Positions 27,509 through 35,820 of a DNA stretch of 64,000 nucleotides are shown here, piece after piece; the stretch's first letter is position 1, and every line of letters starts with the position of its first letter. The position numbers were made by a program, and so were the translations under genes. This stretch comes from Myxococcales bacterium 68-20 (GTDB lineage: Bacteria > Myxococcota_A > Polyangia > Polyangiales > Polyangiaceae). A model generated the notes under the pieces. The model did not search any database. It worked only from the letters and a program-made list of their open reading frames with translations, and was not told the DNA's origin. The DNA is taken from contig MKVQ01000005.1 of the NCBI GenBank assembly GCA_001899635.1, forward strand, positions 62,001-126,000. Direction: 5' to 3'.

Positions 27509-29983
27509 ATGGGTGCTCTTGCTGCGCGCATCACCGCGGCCCTCCTCGCGATCGGCGGGCTCGGCCTCCTCGCGGGGTCACAGCCCGCATGCTCTCCGAC
27601 CGAAGAGAAGATCGAAAGCCCATGTCCGGCTGGGCAGACGTGCGACGTAGGTCTCACGATCCTGCACACGTCGGACATCCATTCGCGTCTCTTCCCGTAC
27701 GAGCAGGTCATCACTCAGGTCGATGCCACGCTCGGCCTCGGCGAGCTCAATAGCGTCGCCAACATCGGCGGAGTGGCCCGCATGGCCTACATCCTGAATC
27801 GAGAGCGGGCGCGGTCCGGCCGCGTCATCCACCTCGACTCGGGTGACTGCTTCCAGGGCGCGCCCATCTTCAACTTCTTCCGCGGCGAGCCCGAGGTGCG
27901 GGCGATGAGCCAGCTCGGAGTCGACGCCGCCGTCGTCGGCAATCACGAGTTCGACTTCGGCGCCCAGAACGTCGCCACGCAAATGCAGCGCTGGGCGAAC
28001 TTTGCCCTCCTGAGCGCGAACTACAAATACGAGAACACGTCGCAAGACGGCCCCTCCGGCACCATCGGACGCCTCGGCACGGTCGCGCGCCCGTTCACCG
28101 TCCTCAACGTCGGCGGCCTCAAGATCGCCGTCATCGGAATGGCGAACCTCTCGAGCCTCACATCGATCTTCGACCAGCCGAACAGGCTCGGCATCACGCC
28201 GCTCAACACGGTCGAGATGATGCAGTTCTACATCGACCTCTTGCGCCCGTACGTCGATCTCATCGGCGGCGTCTCTCACATGGGCCTCGAGGTCGATCAG
28301 CGCGCCATCCGCGGAACGACGGGCCTCGACTTCATCATGGGCGGGCACAACCACGTCGTGATCAACCCGCCCCAGGAGATCCGCGACTGCTCCGCCGACC
28401 CGAACAACCCCGGGTTCGTCTGGGCCATCAATCCGAACTTCGACGTCGATCCCAACGGCGTGCCGCCCGACGATCCCGAGCCCGAGCTCAAAGGACCGGC
28501 CGGGATGTACGATCCGGTCAACCACCCGTGGGCCTTCAAGCGCGAATGCAAGCCCCGCCGCGTGGTCATCGCGCACTCGGGCGCGTTCGCGAAGTACGTC
28601 GGTCGTCTCGACCTCGTCGTCACGAACGATCCGACGCGGGGCTCTCCGACGGGCGACCCGGCGGACTATGATCCGGTGAACGGCTTCGAGGTCCAGACGA
28701 TCCGGTACCAAGCGTTCCCGATCGACGCGACCGTTCCCGAGGATCCGATCATGGTCGAGATGCTGACCCCGTATCAGCGCGCGCTCGACAACGCCGTCGA
28801 CCTCGACATCCTCGTCGGCTACAGCCCGAGCGGCTCGCGCCGCTTCTCGACCACCGGCGGAGATTCCCCGCTGGGCAACGTCGTCGGTAACGCGATCTGG
28901 CTGCGCCTCGGTATCCAGACCGACTTCTCGCTCACGAACTCGACCGGTATCCGCGCCGACCTCAACCCGGGACCGGTGACGATCGAGCAGATGTTCAACA
29001 TCTTCCCGTTCGACAACTCGATCTCGAAGATGCAGCTCTCCGGCGGCGAGGTGCAGGAGCTCTTCGACTTCACCGCCCGCCGTTCCGCGCGTCGAGGGTG
29101 CAGCTCGCAGATCCAGATCGCCGGCGCGCGCGTTCGCCTCAACTGCTCCGGATGCGAGCGCCTCGCGGTCCCGTGCACCGAGGACGGCGAGTGCGTCGCC
29201 GCAGGCCGTGACAGCTGCGACGTCGCCGCAGGCCGGTGCGTCGTGAAGTGCGGCGTCGGCACGGAGGCAAGCTGCGCGCTCCGCATCAAGGGCAGCGTCT
29301 GCAACCTCGAGAAGGGCGAGTGCGAGGTCGACGCGTGCGCCGAGCAGGTCTACATCGGCACGACCGGCAAGATCTGCACGCAGGACGCGGAGTGCTCCGA
29401 CGACCCGGCGCGGCCCCTTCCCGGCTCCTGCCAGAAGGCCGAGGGTAAGGCGAACGGCCTCTGCCTCTCCGTCATCAAGCCCACGAACCTGTACGAGCTC
29501 GCCACGAGCAACTACCTCGCGACCGGCGGCTCCGGCTTCCGCGTCCTCCAGCGCAACACGACCCAGTTCGACACGAAGGTCCAGCAGCGCGACGCGCTCA
29601 TCGACTACCTGCGCGCCGGGCGGCCTTGTGGCTGGGACGCGGCGAACGCGACGCCCGACGGCCTCAAGGCGTGCTCGAGCGACGCCGACTGCGGTGACGA
29701 CAGTCAGGTGTGCGCATGCGCGGGCCACGCGGTCGAGGACGGCGCCAGCTGCCGGACGGAGGGCACGTGCGAGAGCGGCAACGGTCGTTGCGTGCGCAGG
29801 ACCTGCCGCGACGAGGTCGCCAAGTTCCACCTCACGCGCTGCGCAGGCGCACCCGACATCGTAGCCTGCAAGACGCCGATCAACGCGTGTTCGCTTGCCG
29901 GTGAGGAGTGCAAGATCCTCGCTTGCATCGACCCGCTGATCGGGAGCTTCTCCGATGGACGCGTGGAGATGATCGGCCGATGA
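27509..29983 (+). CDS. 5'-nucleotidase/UshA-type metallophosphatase lipoprotein
   Basis: 824 residues from ATG 27509. The signal ends at SQPAC (lipidated Cys near residue 28). The metallophosphatase domain has ILHTSDIHSR with Asp56 and His58, HLDSGDCFQG with Asp110 and Asp113, GNHEFDFG with Asn145-His146-Glu147, and GGHNHVVI, all metal ligands of the calcineurin-like fold. The second domain is 5_nucleotid_C type (TNSTGIRADL, FNIFPFDNSI, LATSNYLATGGSGF). It is interrupted by a Cys-rich insert at about 530-650. The insert and the Cys-rich C-terminus are unusual for the family and suggest an extracellular, disulphide-stabilised form. Expected activity is dephosphorylation of extracellular nucleotides. 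The stop overlaps the next ATG. Confidence 0.88.
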   Translation: MGALAARITAALLAIGGLGLLAGSQPACSPTEEKIESPCPAGQTCDVGLTILHTSDIHSRLFPYEQVITQVDATLGLGELNSVANIGGVARMAYILNRERARSGRVIHLDSGDCFQGAPIFNFFRGEPEVRAMSQLGVDAAVVGNHEFDFGAQNVATQMQRWANFALLSANYKYENTSQDGPSGTIGRLGTVARPFTVLNVGGLKIAVIGMANLSSLTSIFDQPNRLGITPLNTVEMMQFYIDLLRPYVDLIGGVSHMGLEVDQRAIRGTTGLDFIMGGHNHVVINPPQEIRDCSADPNNPGFVWAINPNFDVDPNGVPPDDPEPELKGPAGMYDPVNHPWAFKRECKPRRVVIAHSGAFAKYVGRLDLVVTNDPTRGSPTGDPADYDPVNGFEVQTIRYQAFPIDATVPEDPIMVEMLTPYQRALDNAVDLDILVGYSPSGSRRFSTTGGDSPLGNVVGNAIWLRLGIQTDFSLTNSTGIRADLNPGPVTIEQMFNIFPFDNSISKMQLSGGEVQELFDFTARRSARRGCSSQIQIAGARVRLNCSGCERLAVPCTEDGECVAAGRDSCDVAAGRCVVKCGVGTEASCALRIKGSVCNLEKGECEVDACAEQVYIGTTGKICTQDAECSDDPARPLPGSCQKAEGKANGLCLSVIKPTNLYELATSNYLATGGSGFRVLQRNTTQFDTKVQQRDALIDYLRAGRPCGWDAANATPDGLKACSSDADCGDDSQVCACAGHAVEDGASCRTEGTCESGNGRCVRRTCRDEVAKFHLTRCAGAPDIVACKTPINACSLAGEECKILACIDPLIGSFSDGRVEMIGR

Positions 29984-31617
29984 AGCTCCCCGCTCTCTTT
30001 TCGTCCCGCGCGCCGAAAGCCCTCCCCGTCTCGAACGCTTCCGCTCCCATGCGGGTGAGCTCACTGCGGATGGCGCGCTTCCTCCTCGGCGCGTCCGTCG
30101 TCGCGGTGGCGTGCACTCAGGGCGCGTGCGACACGCAGGGCTTCGGCAAGCCGCGCGGCGGCCCGCGTCTCACCGTCGAGCTGGTCGGACAGGACGATCC
30201 CAAGATCGTGGGGTCCCGCCTCAAGCCGCTCGCCCTCTCGATCGACGAGCCGCAGCCGTTCCGCATCAGGGTCCGCGCCGTCGATGCAAACGGCAACGTC
30301 GACACCAACTTCAATGGGTATGTCCGCATCTCCGCCCAGCCCGGCGCGGTCGAGCGAATCGAGTCGGCCGACGCCGAGGGACGAAGCCTGAAGCTGACGG
30401 GTGGCGAATCGCCGGAGACGGAGGTGAAGCTCACCAACGCCTACGGGACGACGTTCATCCTCGCCGACGACCTCGGCTACACCCCGACCGACCCCGTCGC
30501 CGATCCCCCGCCCGCGTGCTCGAACGGGATCGACGATGACGGCGACGGAAGGATCGACTTCCCGGCCGACGAGGGCTGCGCCTTCGCGAACGACGACAGC
30601 GAGACGGGCGGTAGCTATGCGCAGGGGGCGAGCGCGCCGATCTACTACCGCCTTCCGCGCATCGCCGATGCACGCGGCCTCAAGTGCACCAACCCCGCCG
30701 ATCCGAACACGTGCTCGGGCACCGGCAAGACGCCGTACCCGAAGCAACAGATCCTCCTCGACACGGGCTTCCACGACAAGGAGGACGGGTCGCGGAGCTT
30801 CGACTTCGACATGGTCGTCACGCGCATCTCGTCCGACGGGTTCTACGTCAGCGACATCAAGGACGCGCGCGGCGGCTTCAACAACGTCTTCTCCTTCAAC
30901 TTCAACGCGCCGCCGCGAATGCGCGTGTGCGACCGCCTGAAGACCTTCGCCGGCACCGCGACCGAGTTCTTCGGCTTGACTCAGATCTCCTATCCGACAT
31001 GGACACTCGAGGAGTGGGACCCACAGCAGCGTCCGTGTCTCGTCCCCGAGCCGCGCGTCCTCGAGGCAGCCGACATCTCTCCGACGACGCTCCTTCCGCT
31101 CACGGCCGGCCTCGTCCGGGTGCTCTCTTCGGGAGACTCCGTTCAGCTGAAGGTCACGCCCAAGTTCGGTCCCGGCTTCATGCCCGAGCAGGGCGGCGTC
31201 TTCGTCCCCTCTCCTGACGCAACGAACTGCGACTTGAACAAGGATGGTCGCATCGACTTCACCACCGGCGTTCCGGAGCAGCGCTGCGCCGACGCCTGTA
31301 CGTCGGACCCCGAGTGCACCGAGTACTCGAACTTCGCCGCTCGCAGCACGTTCCGGCTCACGGTGACCGACGCCACCGGCACCTCTGCCGCGATCCAGGC
31401 CGACGCCACGGCATCCGCCGCGTTCCATCCTCTGGAGATGAAGGGCAAGCAGCTCAAGTCCTTCACCGGCACCCTCCACTTCTTCTCGGGTGGAGCCCAG
31501 TACACCATCGAGGCTCGCTGCAAGGACGACATCGTCGTCGATCTCGACGCGACCCCTCTTCCCTCCGACAAAGCGTGCGTGGTCCCGCGCACCGTTCTCG
31601 ACGAGAACCCGCAGTAG
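29980..31617 (+). CDS. Secreted protein with Asp-rich calcium-type repeat, unknown function
   Basis: 545 residues from ATG 29980, overlapping the nucleotidase stop (ATGA). A second ATG about 24 codons in (MRVSSLRMARFLLGASVVAVAC) begins a standard lipoprotein signal, so the true start may be there, with a lipidated Cys in VAVAC. The mature part has beta-rich Ig-like stretches (PFRIRVRAVDANGNVDTNF, cited in part), then CSNGIDDDGDGRIDFPADEGC, cited in part as NGIDDDGDGRIDF, a thrombospondin type 3-like calcium-binding loop. A second loop CDLNKDGRIDF lies further on. Paired Cys residues suggest disulphides. Translational coupling to the nucleotidase suggests that they act together at the cell surface. 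Confidence 0.75.
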   Translation: MKLPALFSSRAPKALPVSNASAPMRVSSLRMARFLLGASVVAVACTQGACDTQGFGKPRGGPRLTVELVGQDDPKIVGSRLKPLALSIDEPQPFRIRVRAVDANGNVDTNFNGYVRISAQPGAVERIESADAEGRSLKLTGGESPETEVKLTNAYGTTFILADDLGYTPTDPVADPPPACSNGIDDDGDGRIDFPADEGCAFANDDSETGGSYAQGASAPIYYRLPRIADARGLKCTNPADPNTCSGTGKTPYPKQQILLDTGFHDKEDGSRSFDFDMVVTRISSDGFYVSDIKDARGGFNNVFSFNFNAPPRMRVCDRLKTFAGTATEFFGLTQISYPTWTLEEWDPQQRPCLVPEPRVLEAADISPTTLLPLTAGLVRVLSSGDSVQLKVTPKFGPGFMPEQGGVFVPSPDATNCDLNKDGRIDFTTGVPEQRCADACTSDPECTEYSNFAARSTFRLTVTDATGTSAAIQADATASAAFHPLEMKGKQLKSFTGTLHFFSGGAQYTIEARCKDDIVVDLDATPLPSDKACVVPRTVLDENPQ

Positions 31618-31682
31618 CAGCGGCCCGTCCTCGTCCCCTGTCCTTGCCCCTGTCTCTCGTTCTCTCTCGTGGAGCCCGCTCG

Positions 31683-33524
31683 ATGCGCTCGTCTCTCTCG
31701 TCCAGGCCGCTCGGCCCGTTCACGCTAGCTCTCTCGGTCGTCGGTGCCCTCACGGGCGTGCTCGGCGGCGTTCGTCCCGCGCTCGCGCAGCCCGCGACGT
31801 CACCGCCCCCGTCCTCCACCGCGCCCACGAACGGCACGACGCCGGCACCGAACGCGGACACGAACGCGAACCCACCGTCGACGGGTGCAGCCGCTGGCGA
31901 CAACGCGACGCCCGCAGCTGCTCAGACGCAGGCCGAGGGGCAGCAGGCGCAGCAGACGATCGACGTCACGGGCACCGCGGGTGCACGCGCTGCGGGCACC
32001 GCTCCTCCGGGAGCCGCCGAAGGTCGCGGCTTCATGGATACGCGTCTCACCTGGACGTTCGGTGACGACGACTTCCTCCACAAGACCGGCGAGCTCGTCC
32101 CGCTCTCCCCCACGTTCAGCGTCGGCGAGCGCCCGCAGTACCGACTCTTCTTCGACAACCTGAACTCGCGCTTCACGGGCCGTGAGAACCTCACTCACCT
32201 CGTGATGTACAAGAAGCTTCCCTCGTTCATCGAGGGGCTCACGACGGAGGCGGCGCTCGTCCTCCGCTTCGACCTCGGTCAGCTCGCGGCGAACACGGGC
32301 AACCTCAACTCCGCGCTCTACGACACGGGCTCGTACCTGCGCCTCTTCTACCAGACGGGCTCGAAGGAGAAGGAGGGCCTCGGGCTGACCTTCTTCCCGC
32401 TCGACACCGACCGGTTCCGCCTCGGCTACCTCTACGATCTGTCGTGGGGCGGCACCGCGGCGAACATCAACCAGTCGATCTTCCCCCGCCTCCAGGGCGC
32501 CGCGCCCGGCATGAAGATCCAGTACGACCACGAGAAGTTCTACATCTTCGGCGGCTTCAAGACCGCGACGATCATCCAGCCGGAGCAAGTGCTGAACCCT
32601 GGCGGCGAGAGCGAAGTCGAGGTCGTCCGCGTCGGCGAGACGAACTACGGCGTCCTCGCAGGCGCAGGCGTCGACGCCCTCGAGAACCTCCGCTTCGACA
32701 TCGGCGGCGGCGCCTTCCAGCAGGGCAAGTTCGACCTCGAGGACGTGCGTGGCAAGCAGGTCTACACGTACGGCGGCTCGGGCCGCGTCGTCGTGCACCA
32801 GAACATGCCGGTGCCGCAGTCGGTCGACTTCCTCCTCTACCGGAACGATCCGTCGAAGCCTCTCATCCTCTTCAAGCCGGAGAAGTACGATCCGACCCAG
32901 TTCGCCTGGAGCGTCAGCGCCGAGGGCTCGGTCCTCCAGCAGCACCTCAAGGACTTCGACGCGGCCGGCGCGACGAAGGATCAATCCGCGACCGCAGGCG
33001 CGGTGCAGGGCGTCATCCGCGCGGGCTACCTCCGCGTCAGCGCGACCGGTATCTACCGCAACCTGAACTTCGTCGTCCGCAACGTCCCCGGCTTCATCCC
33101 GTTCGAGACGCTCCCGCAGAGCGCGAAGACGGATCCGGAGCTCTTCGGATCGCTCGCGGCCGACTATCACATCCCGTCCGTGCGCCTCACGCCCGGCATC
33201 GGCGGCGGTCTCCAGCTTCCCGCGACGTTCCGGAGCGAGTTCTCCGACGGCGGCATCCAGGCCCAGCGCGTGATCGTCGTTCGCCAGCAGGGCGACGAGT
33301 CGATCCTCCCGTACAACAAGGACCGCACGCCCATCATGCAGGCGCGCCTCGCGATCCGCTGGGACATCTCCGACATGTTCGCGCTCGTCGGCTGGATGCA
33401 GTTCATCCGCGACAACAACGGAACGCGCGTCGTCCGCGATCCGACGGAAGGCTCCGCGTCGCTCCGCGTCTTCCAGAGCCCCAACCGCCTCGGCGCGTCG
33501 GTGGCGCTCCAGGCGCGGTTCTAG
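31683..33524 (+). CDS. Outer-membrane beta-barrel protein
   Basis: 613 residues from ATG 31683. A Sec signal ends around residue 35 (VRPALAQPA). A long Ala/Thr/Pro/Gly/Gln linker covers about 36-110. The remainder consists of alternating amphipathic strands with aromatic girdles (EAALVLRFDLGQL, SYLRLFYQTG, RFRLGYLYDLSWG, AGYLRVSATGIYRNLNF, cited in part) and ends VALQARF. A terminal phenylalanine is the usual BAM-recognition signature of outer-membrane barrels. No TonB box or plug domain is evident. It lies 65 bases after the Asp-rich repeat gene and may supply the outer-membrane partner for the nucleotidase pair; that is inference. Confidence 0.8.
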   Translation: MRSSLSSRPLGPFTLALSVVGALTGVLGGVRPALAQPATSPPPSSTAPTNGTTPAPNADTNANPPSTGAAAGDNATPAAAQTQAEGQQAQQTIDVTGTAGARAAGTAPPGAAEGRGFMDTRLTWTFGDDDFLHKTGELVPLSPTFSVGERPQYRLFFDNLNSRFTGRENLTHLVMYKKLPSFIEGLTTEAALVLRFDLGQLAANTGNLNSALYDTGSYLRLFYQTGSKEKEGLGLTFFPLDTDRFRLGYLYDLSWGGTAANINQSIFPRLQGAAPGMKIQYDHEKFYIFGGFKTATIIQPEQVLNPGGESEVEVVRVGETNYGVLAGAGVDALENLRFDIGGGAFQQGKFDLEDVRGKQVYTYGGSGRVVVHQNMPVPQSVDFLLYRNDPSKPLILFKPEKYDPTQFAWSVSAEGSVLQQHLKDFDAAGATKDQSATAGAVQGVIRAGYLRVSATGIYRNLNFVVRNVPGFIPFETLPQSAKTDPELFGSLAADYHIPSVRLTPGIGGGLQLPATFRSEFSDGGIQAQRVIVVRQQGDESILPYNKDRTPIMQARLAIRWDISDMFALVGWMQFIRDNNGTRVVRDPTEGSASLRVFQSPNRLGASVALQARF

Positions 33525-33633
33525 ACCAGCGTACGGGCCCTTCGGCCCGAAGCTCCCGCCGGCTCCGCGCCATGCGACGGAAGTCGGCGGAATGACGACG
33601 GAGTGCACGAGAGCCTCGTCTGAGCCGTGCCCG

Positions 33634-33665
33634 GTTCGAGCGGCCCACGCGGGGGCCGCTCGAAC
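33634..33665. terminator. Perfect 13-bp inverted repeat
   Basis: GTTCGAGCGGCCC (33634-33646), a 6-base loop, and the exact reverse complement at 33653-33665. It lies between the beta-barrel gene and the 33753 gene. It is probably a terminator of the barrel transcript though no T-tract follows. A smaller hairpin, CGGGCC-CTTC-GGCCCG, sits at 33534-33549 directly after the barrel stop. Confidence 0.5.
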
Positions 33666-33752
33666 ACGGTGGTGGCGCGGTGCCGGGGCGAGCGAGCGAG
33701 CGCCGGTCGATTCCGTGATCGAACGGTGGGCCGCCGTGCATGTCAGGGGCAA

Positions 33753-34757
33753 ATGAGGTGCCTCCTCCCTTCGCTCCTCCTTCCGGTGGTCGCCTCCGTC
33801 GCGCTCCTCGCTACGTCGACCGCGCACGCGCGCCAGGTCGAGTATCGTGCCCCCGGCGGGTCCTGCCCTTCGCAGGGAGAGGTGGCGGCGCGCATCGACG
33901 CCCGCGCGCCGGAGGGGAGCGCGATCCGGATCGACGTCCAGCCGACGGCGAACGGCTTCCGCGGCGAGGTCATCGTCGGAGACGGCGAGCGCCAGATCGC
34001 CCGCTCCGTCGAAGCGCGTGCATGCGACGCGGTGATCGAAGCACTCACGCTCCTCGTCGCACTCGATCGCGACGAGCCGGAGCCGCCGGCGTCGCAACGC
34101 CACGAGACGGCCGCGGATCCGACAACCCCTCCCCGCCCCGCCCCCGCGCTGTCGAGCACGCGGGACGAACGTGACGGCCTCGCGGGCGGGCGATCGTCGA
34201 GGGAGCGCGGGCCCCTCGCGGGCGTGTTCGGCAGCAGCGTGCTCACGAGCGCGTTCACAGGGCCCGAGGTCCTGTTCGGTACGTCGATCTTCGCCGAGCT
34301 CGGAGCACGAGGCGGCATCGCGGGCCTCCGGTGGCTCGAGCCGGCGGCGCGAGCATCGTTCGTCCGCACGCGCTCGATTGGCTGGGCGGAGCGCGGCGGC
34401 GTCCAGCCCGACGTCGTCCTCACCGGCGGGGCGCTCGATCTCTGCGCGCTCACCGCCTGGATCGACGGCCGCCTCGCCGTGGGGGCCTGCTCACGCACCG
34501 AGATCGCCGCCCTTGACGCAGGCGTCGAGGGTACCGACGCGCACTCCCGCTCGCACCTGTGGGCGACGACCGGCGGAATCGGCCGCGCGCGCTGGACCTT
34601 CCCGACGAGCATCATCATCCAGCCGATGGTCGAGCTCAGCGGAGGAATGCTCGCCGCGCTGACGCGCGATCGTCTCGACTTCGCGGGTCACGCCCCGATG
34701 GTCGCCGCGCCCTGGCTCTGGACGGCCGCGATCACCGGCGGCATCGAGCTGCGATGA
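33753..34757 (+). CDS. Secreted protein of unknown function (paralogue of the gene at 13873)
   Basis: 334 residues from ATG 33753. A Sec signal spans about 1-27 (hydrophobic LLLPVVASVALLATSTAHA). The N-terminal domain begins QVEYRAPGGSCPSQGEVAARI, cited in part, has strands SAIRIDVQPTANGF and GEVIVGDG, and ends in ACDAVIEALTLLVALD. The corresponding block of the 13873 gene is CATLSAAAALAVSLTIE. A Pro/Arg-rich linker at about 110-150 precedes a Gly-rich C-terminal half (VLTGGALDLCALTAW, AAITGGIEL) that looks like a small barrel. Layout, spacing and paired Cys positions match the 13873 gene although identity is low. Function unknown. Confidence 0.7.
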   Translation: MRCLLPSLLLPVVASVALLATSTAHARQVEYRAPGGSCPSQGEVAARIDARAPEGSAIRIDVQPTANGFRGEVIVGDGERQIARSVEARACDAVIEALTLLVALDRDEPEPPASQRHETAADPTTPPRPAPALSSTRDERDGLAGGRSSRERGPLAGVFGSSVLTSAFTGPEVLFGTSIFAELGARGGIAGLRWLEPAARASFVRTRSIGWAERGGVQPDVVLTGGALDLCALTAWIDGRLAVGACSRTEIAALDAGVEGTDAHSRSHLWATTGGIGRARWTFPTSIIIQPMVELSGGMLAALTRDRLDFAGHAPMVAAPWLWTAAITGGIELR

Positions 34758-34799
34758 CCCCGCCGTCGAACGGAGAACGTCGCCTCCAGGCGCGATCGA

Positions 34800-34922
34800 T
34801 CAGGCGGCGAGCGCGCGCACCGGAGCGCTGACCGGCGGGAGCATCGCGATCATCCGCTGCGCCTCCTCGTACGACAGCGTGATGAACGAGCTTGTCTCGC
34901 CGGTGCGCAGCACGAGACTCAC
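34800..34922 (-). CDS. Possible 40-residue small protein
   Basis: A short frame read from GTG 34922, which overlaps the stop of the zinc-ribbon gene (GTGA). It encodes 40 residues beginning VSLVLRTGETSSFITLSYEE and ending VRALAA. Third codon positions are almost all G or C, as in real genes here. The start arrangement is the same coupling used throughout the window. No signal peptide or known motif is present. It could also be the remains of a longer C-terminus of the upstream protein after a frameshift. Confidence 0.4.
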   Translation of the reverse strand: MSLVLRTGETSSFITLSYEEAQRMIAMLPPVSAPVRALAA

Positions 34923-35815
34923 CAGAAGAAGAGCTCGTTCAGGAAGAAGCGCCACTCCTCGAGGCGCTGATCCACTTCGGTACGGTGGCTGAACCTCGTG
35001 AGCGAGAGCGGTTCGAAGCGCTGCTGCCGTGCGCCCTCCTCCTTCGCCGCCTGCTCGTCCCGCGCGCGTGTCTTCACGAGCCCTCCCGCGGCGGCGAACG
35101 CGACGACGCGGGTGAGCTCGCCGCCGTCGAACCACGTCCCGTGGACGCGGCACACGTCGACGATGACCCCGGAGACCTTGCCGAAGTTCACCCGGTTCAT
35201 CGAAGAACGACAGAGCGGGCACGACAGGTAGCGCACCTGCTCGAGCGCCATCACCGGCGCACGCTTCGCCTCGGGCAGCGGACCAGCGAGCTCCGCGCGG
35301 CAGAGGATGTCCGCAAGCGCCTCGCGTGGCACGAACATCCCGCCGCAACGTGGACACTCGTGGAGCCGTGCGTCCTCCCAGCCGCCGGCTCCACCAGCAG
35401 CCTCGAGCGGCTTCGTGCATCGCGGGCAAGGTGCATCGGTCACATCGAGGAGCGGCTCGAGCTCCAGCGGTCGAGCACAGCGCGCGCACGTGAACGCGCC
35501 CGGCGGCTGCAACGTGTAGCAGCCACCGCAGCGGACGCTGTCGAAACGGACGTCGCAGTGAGGACACACGCGCAGGGTCGACTGGCACGTGTGCCCGCAA
35601 TACGGACAGCGGATCTCGAGCCCGTCGCTCGGCATCATGGTCGACGTGCGGTACGGGCCTCCCGCGCCGAGCCCGTTCGCCGGGGCGGCCGCACCGGAAC
35701 CCGCTCTCGAGGGCGCGAAGGCGGCGGGAAACGTCGCGCTTGCCCCGCACGTGCACGTCACCACGGCGCCGGGGAAGCCAGTGGGAAGGTCGCGCGAGCA
35801 CGCAGCGCAGCGCAC
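34919..35815 (-). CDS. Multi-zinc-ribbon protein with zf-TFIIB-type domains
   Basis: 298 residues from GTG 35815, the first start after the kinase stop at 35821; an upstream frame runs through the kinase gene and is rejected. Paired CxxC knuckles occur along the whole length: CAAC, CTC, CPYC with CPHC, CGGC with CARC, CPRC with CPRC, and CPLC with a CRVHGTWFDGGEL segment. The last two match the zf-TFIIB zinc-finger family (CPRCxx...CxxCGGMFVPREAL and LSCPLCRSSM...GTWFDGGEL). The protein is soluble and probably binds three or more zinc ions. It follows the kinase by 5 bases, and the kinase itself carries a similar CTSCNELYP knuckle, so the two probably work together. Confidence 0.75.
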   Translation of the reverse strand: MRCAACSRDLPTGFPGAVVTCTCGASATFPAAFAPSRAGSGAAAPANGLGAGGPYRTSTMMPSDGLEIRCPYCGHTCQSTLRVCPHCDVRFDSVRCGGCYTLQPPGAFTCARCARPLELEPLLDVTDAPCPRCTKPLEAAGGAGGWEDARLHECPRCGGMFVPREALADILCRAELAGPLPEAKRAPVMALEQVRYLSCPLCRSSMNRVNFGKVSGVIVDVCRVHGTWFDGGELTRVVAFAAAGGLVKTRARDEQAAKEEGARQQRFEPLSLTRFSHRTEVDQRLEEWRFFLNELFFW

Positions 35816-35820
35816 GGCGA

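Noticed and set aside
31800..34103. Long minus-strand open frame opposite the beta-barrel gene
   Set aside because: Same reason: the plus strand encodes a signal peptide, barrel strands and a terminal Phe, while the minus frame is Arg/Glu/Val-rich with no recognisable domain.
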